64,000 nt of DNA from Nicotiana tabacum (taxonomy: Eukaryota > Streptophyta > Magnoliopsida > Solanales > Solanaceae): contig NC_134090.1 in NCBI RefSeq assembly GCF_000715075.1, positions 49,607,792 through 49,671,791 on the forward strand, given 5' to 3'. Under the pieces are notes generated by a model, which saw only the letters and a program-made list of their open reading frames with translations, ran no database searches and had not been told where the DNA came from. Made by a program: the position numbers and the translations under genes. Shown piece after piece: positions 33,793-43,715 of this stretch. How positions within the stretch are numbered: the first letter of the stretch is position 1; each line of letters opens with the position of its first letter.

Positions 33793-33800
33793 TATAAATA
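33793..33800 (+). promoter_or_regulatory. TATA box of the Athila-like 5' LTR
   Basis: TATAAATA is followed by gaacatttt and preceded by the palindrome array. The same placement recurs in the 3' LTR at 46066. Confidence 0.75.
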
Positions 33801-34745
33801 GAACATTTTTTCAGTTTTAGGGTATCAGTTATTTCCATAACAAATTTGCGCTCATGAGAAGCTATTGTGTAGCCATTTTTGGTATCTTAACTTAGATTTA
33901 ACGATAGATTCTCTGTATTTACATTAGCTTTTAATTAATATATCTTGTTTTTCATCTATTTCTCTATTTTCTTCTTCAAGCATGAGTAGCTAAACCTATT
34001 AGCTAGGGTTGTGGCTCAATCCTAGTGTGGGTAATTGATGGGTGTTTCCATCTAGGGTTAGATTGACTATGGGTGTTTGCTATTTGGGTCAATTTTATGG
34101 TTTAATCTTTGAATTGGTGGTTGCAAACACTGATTTGTGCTAAGTTGACTTGGCTCTTCTTGAGAAAGAGAGCCTAAGTCTCCAAAATTGACCCAACAAG
34201 GAATTGGGATGGACTCAAGAGAATTGATAGTCCTAATTAAAGGGTTAAACCTCGAGAGAGTAATTACCCGACTTTAACCCTAGTTGCTTGAGCTAATTTG
34301 CCTACCCATTTGGTTTTGAGAGAATAAATTGGGCAAAATCACTCTCTCTACCGAGAGGTGTGAGAGTGGGTAAAATTGTACAATGGTTATAGCATATTTC
34401 CCAAATCATGTCAATCAAACCTTAGAAGCATTTACCCGTCAATTAGCCACTTAGGTGAAAGTCACTACCCTGGTGTCTTTCTACCCATTAGATACAGCTC
34501 TAGCAATTTTCTCATTAGCATAATTTAGTTCTAATTAGTAGTTGATATTATTAATTTGTTAAAGAAAAATCAAAATTTGTTTGGAAGTGACATTTGGAAC
34601 AATTACACGACCCTAGTTTAGACAGATACTCAACTCCCTTCCTAGCTCCCTGAGGAATTCGATCTCGACCCTCATATAGGGTAAAAGCTATTGCGACCCT
34701 CTCTTCCTACTTTATAGTAGTGCGGAGTTGGCAGCGATCACTTTT

Positions 34746-34763
34746 TGGCACCGTTGCTGGGGA
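34746..34763 (+). other. Athila-like primer-binding site
   Basis: TGGCACCGTTGCTGGGGA lies five bases after the LTR end. It resembles the Athila primer site TGGCGCC-type sequence. The fourth and fifth positions (CA for CG) fit C-to-T decay on the other strand. Confidence 0.85.
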
Positions 34764-34859
34764 TCTAACGGTTTTGGCTATCTATTTAGTTAGTTTTGTG
34801 TATTGTTCTTCTTTCCTTCTTTGTTACTTACTTGTTTGTGTCATTACTCAGGTACCAAC

Positions 34860-36625
34860 ATGGCTTTAAACAACGCTAGTGACCCTCTTAAAAACATGAT
34901 AGCGGGGGAGGAGGTAGATGATCTTGAGCAAGGTCAACGGAGAGGCCGGAATGCCAATGCTAATCCAAATGACAATATTCCAGACCCTCCCCCAGTTCCT
35001 CCAAGAGTGGCTCCCAGAGTATTACCGAACTAGGGCTACACAAGTGCTATTGTCCCACCCTGAATCCAGGCGGGCAACTTTCAGATAACCAATGTGATGT
35101 TGACCTTACTTGAGCAGCGTGGGTACTTCACGGGCGCTACAAATCAAAATGCCTACAAACATCTCAAAGGGTTCAAAGATACATGCTGGGGGAGCAAACA
35201 GACGAATGTGTCCGAGGATGCATTGAGATTGAGAATTTTCCCGTTCTCACTTCGGGGAAAGGCATTGGATTGGCTTGAGAGACTCCCCAACTATTCCATC
35301 ACAACTTGGGATGAGTTGGCGGATAAGTTTATTGCCAAATTCTTCTCTCCTAGTCATATGGCGGCACTTCGAGATGAAATATTAGCCTTCAAGCAAGAGC
35401 CAACGGAACCTTTGCATGAGATTTGGGAGCGGTACAGAACGATGGTGAAGGAGTGCCAAAATAATGATATGGCCGAGGCCATGATCCAACAAACCTTCTA
35501 CCGGGGCATAAATACTACAAATCAATGCATTGTTATCCAATTGGCCGGGGGCAATTTTATGAAGCTTTCTTATGAGGGGGCATGTGATGTACATGATGAA
35601 ATGGCGGACACTTTTTCAGCATGGCAGAGTAGAGCAAATGTGCCTCAAGGTGACCCTATGGTTATCCATTTGCACAAGGAATTACATGATCACGGGAAAG
35701 CGATAGCTGAGCTTACTACTACGATGAATCAATTGGCTAAGGCATAGTTGCAACAAGTTCAGAATCCTCGCCAAGTGAATGCCATGGAGGGTGTTAGTAT
35801 GCTTGTCAACAAGAGAAGGCAAAGGAGGCAACAAAATCAAGGAAATTCTGAGCAATTTGTTGATGAATATGATGGGTGTCAAAATGATGGTTATGATGAC
35901 CAAAGTGAAGAGGTACAATATGTCAACAACTATCAAGGCAATAGAGGCAACTCTTCAAACCAACAATGGCGACCCCAAGGAAATTGAGGCAATCAACAAC
36001 AAAGTGGTGGCAATTGAAACAACAACAACCAAAACAACAATTGGGGTAATCAAAAAAACAACCAAGGCAATTAGAATGGAAATAACAACAATTGGGGCAA
36101 CAACAAGAATCAAGGCGGGTGGAACAACAATGGAAACCAAGGCAACCGGGGGCAAGGCTTTCAAAGGCCCCCAATATACCAACAACCAAACAATCCACCC
36201 CATTTCCCTTCTCAAGGTCTTAGTTCTTCTGGTAATGATATGGGTAGAATTGAAATGATATTCGAGCAGATGATGAAGAGGAATATGGATTCTGATGCAC
36301 AGTTAGCTTCTCATAACACCTCTATCCGAAACATAGAGGTGCAATTAGGCCAAATCTCTTAGTCATTGAATACTTGCCCGAAGGGTGCTCTACCAAGTGA
36401 TACGGTAGTGAACCCAAAGGGTGGGAACAATCATGGTATGGCGGTCACAACAAGAAGTGGGAGAGGCAATGATGTGAATGCCTCTAAGCAAAAGCAAATT
36501 GTGGATGATGATGTTGAGTTGCAAGATGACGAAGTCCCTTTGGTAGTTGAAGATGTGGTTGATGAAAATGTGAACAAGGAAGTGAGGAGTGATATTCAAG
36601 AAGTCGAGGTGGAAACCAAAATGAT
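34860..36625 (+). pseudogene. Athila-like gag
   Basis: ATG 34860 starts MALNNASDPLKNMIAGEEVD. The core (35094-35747, 217 codons) has LRIFPFSLRGKALDWLERLP, ITTWDELADKFIAKFFSPS and ANVPQGDPMVIHLHKELHDH. A long Asn/Gln/Gly-rich tail (35880-36180) follows, then an acidic segment (36480-36620). In-frame stops lie at about 35031, 35065, 35744, 35986 and 36359. All are explicable as single C-to-T or G-to-A changes. No zinc knuckle is evident. Confidence 0.85.
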
Positions 36626-37330
36626 GTGAACCGGTCTAGGGAACACATAATTGACATGCCGGAGCCGGTTGTGCCAAAAGCCAAGGCTCCTTTGCCAAGG
36701 CCACCTCTACCTTATCCTCAAAGGCTCGCGAAGCAGACAAATGATAATCAGTTTAAAAAGTTCATTGACATGATGAAGAGCTTATCTATTAATGTGCCTT
36801 TGGTGGAGGCACTTGAACAAATGTCGGGTTATGCAAAATTCATGAAAGACTTGGTTACAAAGAAGCGTTCTATGGATTGTGAAACTATAAAGATGACTCA
36901 CCAAGTTAGTGCTATAGTGCATTCAATGGTCCCGAAGCTTGAAGATCCTGGTGCTTTCACCATTCCTTGCACCATTGGGAGTGCGGATTTTGCCAAGGCT
37001 CTATGTGACTTGGGAGCTAGTATCAATTTAATGCCCGACTCGATTTTCAAAACTTTGGGTATCGAGCAACCTAGGCCAACCTCAATAAGACTTCAAATGG
37101 CAGATCGATCGATGAAGCGACCTTTGGGCATTATTGATGATGTGCTTGTCCGGGTGGACAAATTCATATTGCCGGCCGACTTTGTGATTTTGGATTGTGA
37201 AGTGGACTATGAGGTTCCTATTATCTTGGGCAGACCTTTCCTTGCAATGGGGAAGGCATTGGTTGATGTTGAAGCGGCTGAGCTCACTTTCCGAGTGGGA
37301 GATGAAAAGGTCATTTTCCACATTTTCTAA
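36626..37330 (+). pseudogene. Athila-like aspartic protease
   Basis: This 234-codon open stretch contains KAPLPRPPLPYPQRLAKQTN, FKKFIDMMKSLSINVPLVEA and the active site ALCDLGASINLMPDSIFKTL, ending with PIILGRPFLAMGKALVDVEA. The D-L-G-A active site and IILGRPFLA motif are typical of Athila. The frame is intact in itself, but is separated from gag and RT by stops, so it would belong to a gag-pol polyprotein. Confidence 0.88.
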
Positions 37331-38640
37331 TCTATGAAGCAACTCAATAGCACCGAGGTGTGATCATTTGTAGACCTTGTCACAGCTATGATTGTGGATG
37401 ATACCAGTGCTATGATCAACGTGGAGGATCCTCTTGAGGTTGTGCTATTAAATCTTGATGTCAATGAGGATGCAAGTAGAGTGGAGTGCGTGAATGCCTT
37501 GCATGGGATGGGCTCTTATTCCTATGAGCCTAGAAAATTGTCTTTGGATATTGAAAATCGGAAAACTCCACCAACAAAACCATCAATTGAGGAGCCACCA
37601 GTGTTGGAATTGAAACCACTTCCTCCACACCTCAGGTATGAATTCTTGGGCTCAAACTCTACTTTACCAGTTATTCTTTCTTCTTGCCTTACTAACATGT
37701 AGGTTGACGCCACTTTAGTGGTGCTTCAAAAGAGGAAAAGGGAAATTGGATGGACTCTAGCTGACATTCGGGGAATAAGCCCCGCATTCTGTATGCATAA
37801 AATTATCTTGGAGGATGATGCAAAGCCTTCTATGGAGCATCAAATAAGATTGAATGAGGCTATGCAAGAAGTGGTGAAGAAAGAGGTGACCAAATGGTTG
37901 GATGCCGGGGTTGTGTACCCCATTTCTGATAGCTCGTGGACTTCTTCGGTGTAATGTGTACCGAAGAATGGTGGTATGACTGTGGTGACCAATGACAACA
38001 ATGAACTTATTCCTACTCGTACAGTCACAGGTTGGAGGGTATGTATGGATTACCGGAAGCTAAACAAGGTGACCCGAAAGGACCATTTCCCATTGCCATT
38101 CCTTAACCAAATGCTTGATCGTCTCGCGGGGCGTGATTTTTATTGCTTTTTGGATGGGTACTCGGGGTATAATCAAATCTAAATTGCCTCGGAGGACCAA
38201 GAGAAGACCACCTTTACTTGTCTATATGGAACCTTTGCTTTCTCTCGGATGTCGTTCGAATTGTGTAATGCTCCGATGACATTCCAAAGATGCACGATGG
38301 CTATTTTCACCGACATGATGGAAGATATATTGGAGGTCTTCATGGATGATTTCAGCGTGGTTGGTGATTCCTTTGAAGAGTGTTTGGGTAATTTGGATAG
38401 AGTGTTGGCTAGGTGTGAAGACACAAACCTCGTACTCAATTGGGAAAAATGCCATTTCATGGTTGAAGAGGGTATAGTGTTGGGTCACAAAATTTCAACG
38501 CATGGAATTGAAGTTGACAAAGCCAAGATAGATGTGATTTCAAGGCTTCCTCCCCCTATTTCTATCAAAGGGGTGAGGAGTTTTCTTGGGAACACGGGTT
38601 TTTACCGGAGGTTTATAAAAGATTTTTCAAAAGTGGTACA
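37331..38640 (+). pseudogene. Athila-like reverse transcriptase with lead-in
   Basis: The lead-in (37388-37702) has LPPHLRYEFLGSNSTLPVIL. RT follows with GWTLADIRGISPAFCMHKII, GWRVCMDYRKLNKVTRKDHF and CFLDGYSGYNQI, then MSFELCNAPMTFQRCTMAIF and the catalytic box VFMDDFSVVG. Stops at 37952-37954 and 38180-38182 each replace what is probably a glutamine codon, by C-to-T. Both catalytic aspartates are present, and family length is close to complete. Confidence 0.92.
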
Positions 38641-39100
38641 CCCCTTGTGCAAGCATTCGAGCTTCTTAAGATTAAGTTGAACACTACCCCGATCATTACC
38701 GCACCAAATTGGAGCTTGCCTTTCGAGCTCATGTGTGACGCAAGTGATATTGCGGTTGGGGATGTTTTGGATCAAAGGGTTAACAAGATGTTTCATCCGG
38801 TGTACTACGCAAGCAAGACCATGAATGAGGATCAAAGGAACTATACAGTCACCGAGAAAGAGTTGTTGGTTATATTGTTTGCAATGGAAAAGTTTTGACC
38901 ATATCTTATGGGGGCCAAAGTTATAGTGCACACCGATCATGCCGCCCTTAGGTACTTGATGACAAAGAAAGACTCCAAGGCAAGATTGATGAGATGGGTG
39001 TTACTACTCCAAGAGTTTGATCTAGAAATTGTGGATCAGAAAGGTAGTGAGAACCAAGTGGCGGACCACTTGTCCCGTTTGGAGGAGGAGGAGAGGCCTT
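38641..39100 (+). pseudogene. Athila-like RNase H
   Basis: After a small deletion at about 38655 that joins HPLC to QAFELLK and shifts frame, the domain reads LPFELMCDASDIAVGDVLDQ, NYTVTEKELLVILFAMEKF, a stop at 38896-38898, then [20 protein letters not shown] and [17 protein letters not shown]. The DAS, EKELL, TDH and DHLSR signatures are all present. Confidence 0.9.
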
Positions 39101-40448
39101 GTGATGGCCTTGAGATCAATGATTTATTTCCCGACGAGCAACTCCTTGTGGTGTCAATGAATGATATGTCGTGGTCTGCCGATGTTGCCAATTACCTTGT
39201 GACTGGAGTAATCCCGTGTGAGCTCTCTTCTAGCCAAAAGAAGAAGCTCAAGCAGGATAGTTTGGATTTCTATTGGGATGAGCTATACTTGTTCAAGATT
39301 TGCACGGATGGTGTGATTCGTAGATGTGTCCCGGAGGAGGAACAATTGGGTATCTTAGAGGCTTGCCATTCTTCACCCTATGGTGGCCATCATGGTAGGG
39401 TGAGGACCTCCTCGAAAGTCCTTAGTTGTGGATTCTATTGGCCCACCTTGTTCAAAGATACGGGTGATTTTGTAAAGAGCTGTGACGATTGCCAAAGAGC
39501 GGGCGGAATTTCAAAAAGGGATGAGATGCCTCTCAATACCATTCTTGAAGTGGATATCTTTGATGTTTTGGGCATCGATTTCATGGGTCCATTTGTTAGC
39601 TCTTGTACGAATACTTACATTCTCGTGGTGGTTGACTATATCTCAAAATGGGTTGAAGCCGTGGCTTTACCTAACAATGAAGATCGGAGTGTTGTTGCAT
39701 TTCTTAAAAAGATCATCTTCACAAGGTTTGGCACTCCTCGTGCGATTATTAGTGATGGAGGGTCTCACTTTTATAATAAAGCTTTCGACACATTGCTTTC
39801 CAAGTATGGTGTCAATCATAAGGTTTCGACCCCTTATCATCCTCAAGCTAGTGGTCAAGTGGAAGTCTCCAACAGAGAAATCAAAATCATCTTATCAAAG
39901 ACGGTCAATGCAAATAGGACTGATTGGTCGAAGAAGTTGGATGATTCTCTATGGGCTTATCGGACGGCTTACAAAACTCTGATTGGGATGTCTCCATATC
40001 GGTTGGTGTTTGGGAACGCATGCCATCTTCCGATTGAGTTAGAGCACAAGGCCATGTGGGCTTTGAGGAAGTTGAACCTTGAATGGGATGTTGTAGCTAA
40101 TTTGCGTGTTGAACAACTCAACGAACTCGATGAATTTAGAATCTATGCCTACTCCAGTTCGTCCTTGTATAAGGACAAGATGAAGTACCTTCATGATAAA
40201 TATGCTTGTGGAAAGGAGTTCAATGTTGGTGATTTGGTTCTCTTGTTCAACTCCCGGTTATGTCTTTTTCGGGAAAGCTCAAATTCAAATGGAGTGGACC
40301 GTTTGAAGTTGTGTTTTTGACCCCTTTTGGTGCTCTTGATTTGAAAAACAAAAATGGTGAAGTCTTTAGAGTTAATGGGCGCCGGGTCAAGCATTATCTT
40401 GGAAAGTTTGATGATAGCCACGTGGTGGCGCTTCTTCATCTCAAGTGA
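39101..40448 (+). pseudogene. Athila-like integrase
   Basis: This is part of a 470-codon open stretch that begins in RNase H at 38908. The HHCC zinc finger is seen around [19 protein letters not shown] and [11 protein letters not shown]. The catalytic core carries [25 protein letters not shown] and [14 protein letters not shown], so D, D and E are intact. The C-terminal domain shifts frame near 40265 and finishes at 40448 with [16 protein letters not shown] and NGRRVKHYLGKFDD. Apart from that shift it is close to whole. Confidence 0.92.
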
Positions 40449-40510
40449 TGTGGTAACATGCGTCGTGCCGCGACGTTAAATCAGGCGCTTCTTGGGAGGC
40501 AACCCATGTC
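40449..40510 (+). promoter_or_regulatory. Conserved post-pol motif of Athila elements
   Basis: Just after pol the sequence reads ccgcgacgttaaatcaggcg and then cttgggaggcaacccat, with a short TGGG/CCCA inverted repeat. From memory, a closely similar GACGTTAAA...GGGAGGCAACCCA string follows pol in Athila elements of grasses and dicots. The function is not known to me. It lies between pol and the third ORF. Confidence 0.6.
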
Positions 40511-40647
40511 TTTTTCTTCTTGTTTTCTTTGAGTTTCTTTGTAGTGTAGGATTGATTTTTGTGCTAATTGGTTGTGAGATGTGCAGGGATTGTATTGATG
40601 CAGTGCAAAACATGATGGAAAAATTGAACAAGTCTCTGAAGTTGCCA

Positions 40648-40822
40648 GTGCGGCTGCACTACACTTTGTGCGGTCCGCACTGGTGTGACCAATGTGAGGA
40701 CTCTCTAAAGTCTGCCACCACGGCCGCATTGCATTTTGTGCGGGACCACAAAGGTTGCCTTCTCAGACTTTTTCTAAACAAAACCCAGCGTGGACCGCGG
40801 TCCATTTTGTGCGGCCGCGCTG
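40648..40822. repeat. Internal gcggtccgc palindrome array upstream of the Athila third ORF
   Basis: Motifs of the LTR type (GTGCGGTCCGCAC, GCGGCCGCGC, GGACCGCGGTCC) recur here, outside the LTRs and 30 bp before a TATA box. The linkers (tacactttgtg, ccattttgtg) match those of the LTR array. Confidence 0.8.
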
Positions 40823-40852
40823 GTAGGTGAGTATGGGTCCCAGTAGTTTTTC

Positions 40853-40860
40853 TATAAATA
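40853..40860 (+). promoter_or_regulatory. Candidate internal TATA box ahead of the Athila third ORF
   Basis: TATAAATA is followed by gaccccaggg. About 50 bp further is a ttttacactcatagaga segment reminiscent of the LTR sequence downstream of its own TATA box. With the array upstream it reproduces the LTR promoter layout, so it may drive a separate transcript for the third ORF. Confidence 0.5.
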
Positions 40861-41240
40861 GACCCCAGGGACCCCTGTTTACACTTTTCGCAAATTTTAC
40901 ACTCATAGAGACTAAACACTATTCATCTTGAGCCTTGACCGTGATTTCTTGTTTTCATTGCCTTGTTTACATTCCTATTACAACCTGGTACATTTATCTT
41001 CCCCTTTGCTTGTTAATTTTGTTCATTACAGTTAATTTTTCATTTTTTTTCTTAGCATGTATTTCTTCCATCTCTCGTATTCTCTTCACTAGATTAGTTA
41101 GATTAGTTAATTGTTAGTTTAATTAGGCTTAGGTAGTACAAAATGGACTGGGTAAATATATGAAAACATCAATTAGGGGCAAATTTAGGCTTAAAAGCAA
41201 AAATATCGAACCCTAACTTAGTGCCATATTTGGACACCCT

Positions 41241-41537
41241 CCGCGGACCGCGGTCATGTTTGTGTAGTCTATGGTGCCCTTGTGCGGTCCGCAGTACCAC
41301 TTTGTGCGGACCGCGGTGATGAACATATGCAAGGTGACCTTTAGCCCAGTGCGGCCGCACTGTATTTTGTGCAGTCCGCACTGGCCCACCGCGGCCACAG
41401 TACCAGTTTGTGTGGTCCGCGGTGGTCAGATTCAGAGGGGGGTATTCTGAGTCCCACCCCTGTGTGGACCGGAGTTGTTTCTGTGCGGTCCGCGATGACC
41501 CCAATGCGGCCGCACTCATTTTTGTGCGGTCTGCACT
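41241..41537. repeat. Second internal gcggtccgc array in the Athila spacer
   Basis: Eight or more motifs (CCGCGGACCGCGG, GTGCGGTCCGC, GTGCGGCCGCAC) lie between the internal TATA box and the third ORF. Spacing is irregular. It falls in the would-be leader of the internal transcript. Confidence 0.75.
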
Positions 41538-41654
41538 GGCCTGTTTCTGCAACTATGTCTGCAACTGTCTGTTTCTATTCTACAATTCTTATTGCACTAA
41601 TGTCTCACTATTTCTGTTGATACTAACAACGTTAGAAGCTGTGTTTGCAGATAA

Positions 41655-43715
41655 ATGGTTAAAAAATGAGGTAAAAGATCAAACCAACTCGGCCGAGGTG
41701 ATTCCTCCTGGGGAGGGAAGCAAAGGTTGGTATAACTCACTCCCCAGGCTAGAAAAAACATAAAGAACACGAGGAAAGCAATCAAGGCAGCTGACAGAGC
41801 CTGTGATCAATCGGGGAGTGAGTACATGCCTTCCTAAGACATATCCTCCGACTCCGTTCCAACTCAGTTCGTCTCCAACTTCGGATTGACTGATGATTCT
41901 CCTCCACAATCACCTATTTACCAAGCTCCATAGCATATACCTTCTGAGTCATCTGTGGGCTCAACAACCGGCAGTGGCGAGTACTCCACCTCCCCCACAG
42001 CTTCATTATCAGGGGAGAGTGCAGGCGGAGGTGATGAGGGAGATGAGGAGGTACCTAAGGGGGGTGAACCTTAGGTTGGGGGGATTGCCCATACTAGGAA
42101 ACCCGAAGTCTGGGAGGATAGGTTTGTAAGACAAGTAGCATACCATAAATTCAGGGAGTGGTAACTGGTGCGAAAACTGATTTTGGAGAGGAGTTTCGTA
42201 GATAGAGATCTTCTACCCCTAAACCTCGATGTGCATAGATAGTTTAGAACAAGAGTGGGGTGGGAGCACTTTATAGATGACTGCATGGAGGAAAATGAAC
42301 ACTTGGTCAAGGATTTTTACTGTAATGTAGCCCACATTGTCAAGGGTTCCAAAGTGACCAAGGTTCAAAACAAAAAGGTGTTGTTCGACGGGAAATCGCT
42401 AAATGAGTATTTGGGGTTCAATGAAGAGGATGAGACCCTCTATATGGCAAAGCTGGAGATGGGCGAGGAGGTCCGTCCATGGTTACCTCATTACCTGGCA
42501 ATCCCAGGTACCATTCCGGAGTGGTTGACTGTTGGGGTAAAGATACTACGGAGGACCCTTAACTTTGAGGCGAGGGGTTGGGAGACGTTTGTGTACAGCC
42601 GATTAGACCCCACTTCCCATGATTAGACTCTACCTCTCCACCGGGCTGTCCTAGTTGCTTCCATCATGGTAGGGTACCCCATCAATGTGGGGAATGTGAT
42701 ATCCCGCATCATCTCTCTTGTGGGTACTGAGACTGACAGGAACTACCCTTTCCCCAACACCCTAACCATGTACTTCAGTGATTTGAAGGTAGAAAAGAGG
42801 ATGTTTGACATCAAGGTAAAGGCTACAGCCCCATTCTCATGGTATAGCATGAGGGTATCAGACAACCCCAAGGACAAGAGCTACAAGGCACCCGCTTCTG
42901 CCCCAACTGGCTAGTCTGAAGAGCCAGTTGTGGTAGAGGCCCCCATTGAGCCTGCCTCCACCTCTACTGAGATGCCTCCCCGACCCTCCACTTCAGATAT
43001 TCCTCCAGGCCCTTCCACATCAGCGGGCCCAGAGATTCCATCTACTCGGGCCCATCCTATCATTTCCCATCAGCTGAACCAGACGCTTCAGAGTTTAAAC
43101 AACTGGATGTATACTGCATCATCCAAGTTGTTTACCTTGACCTCCACCATTGCAGCTCAATTGGCCCCTCAGCCAGCACAGGTCCCACAGTCTATAGAGG
43201 ATGCCTTGAAGAAGATAATTGAAAACTAGGAGAAGATCCTCAGTACCCAGGCTGATTTGGCAAAGGCAGTGGATTCGCATGGCAAGTCTCTAAAGGAGTT
43301 TGCCAAGGAGCACAAGAAACTGCGCAAGACACGGGCTTCCAAGGAGTCCGTGAAGGAGCTGAGGGCAGATGTGGATAGACTGAAGGCAGACCAGCTTCCT
43401 TTAGACTTATTGTTTGAGGACCTAGCTCCAACAATAGTGCCAGCAACAGAGCCACAGCAGGAGTAGGAGCAGCGACCTCTGAAGAGGAGGAGGATGATCC
43501 CGAGCGCAGATGATGCCATCATCCAGTTAGCGGACCCACCGAAGGCTTCCTCCAGTCAGCCACAGGATGTATCTGATACACAGCCTATCCAGGTCCAGGC
43601 CCAGGTCCCAGTAGCTGAGCAGCAGGATACCGGGAACCAGTCTGAGGTTCCTGAGCATACAGAGGACCTAGGGACCATCCATGATCCGATGCAGACGGAC
43701 ATGGCTTTTATTTAA
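41655..43715 (+). pseudogene. Athila-like third ORF (env position), plant-transposon-protein-like with coiled coil
   Basis: The region lies after pol where Athila elements carry an env-like ORF. The Ser/Pro-rich N-terminal part is broken (41655-42130). The centre has WEHFIDDCMEENEHLVKDFY, SLNEYLGFNEEDETLYMAKL and LRRTLNFEARGWETFVYSRL, then VGYPINVGNVISRIISLV. This resembles the 'putative plant transposon protein' family (PF20167, from memory). A Pro/Ser/Thr-rich linker, a coiled-coil segment (KSLKEFAKEHKKLRKTRASK), a basic KRRR patch and a Gln-rich acidic tail follow. I see no signal peptide or clear membrane segment. Several stops are probably CAG-to-TAG changes. Confidence 0.7.

Larger units (their letters stand above)
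33203..34740 (+). repeat. Athila-like 5' LTR (1538 bp)
   Basis: It begins tgataacgag and ends gcagcgatca, matching the 3' LTR at both ends. It carries a GC-rich palindrome array, a TATA box and a long U5 portion. About 160 bp (roughly 33881-34040) are missing from the 3' copy. Confidence 0.92.

Noticed and set aside
35682..36215. Minus-strand hydrophobic frames (Ile/Val/Cys-rich)
   Set aside because: They are antisense to the Asn/Gln-rich gag tail. The apparent membrane segments are artefacts of that composition.
34860..40448. Endogenous pararetrovirus (caulimovirid) instead of a retrotransposon
   Set aside because: Flanking LTRs, a target duplication and an integrase rule this out. No movement or coat protein is visible.
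40492..40830. 112-codon plus-strand frame after the Athila pol
   Set aside because: It spans the post-pol motif and the internal palindrome array and resembles no protein.
42071..42310. Minus-strand frame in the Athila third ORF region
   Set aside because: It is antisense to the better-supported plus-strand ORF with a recognisable domain.
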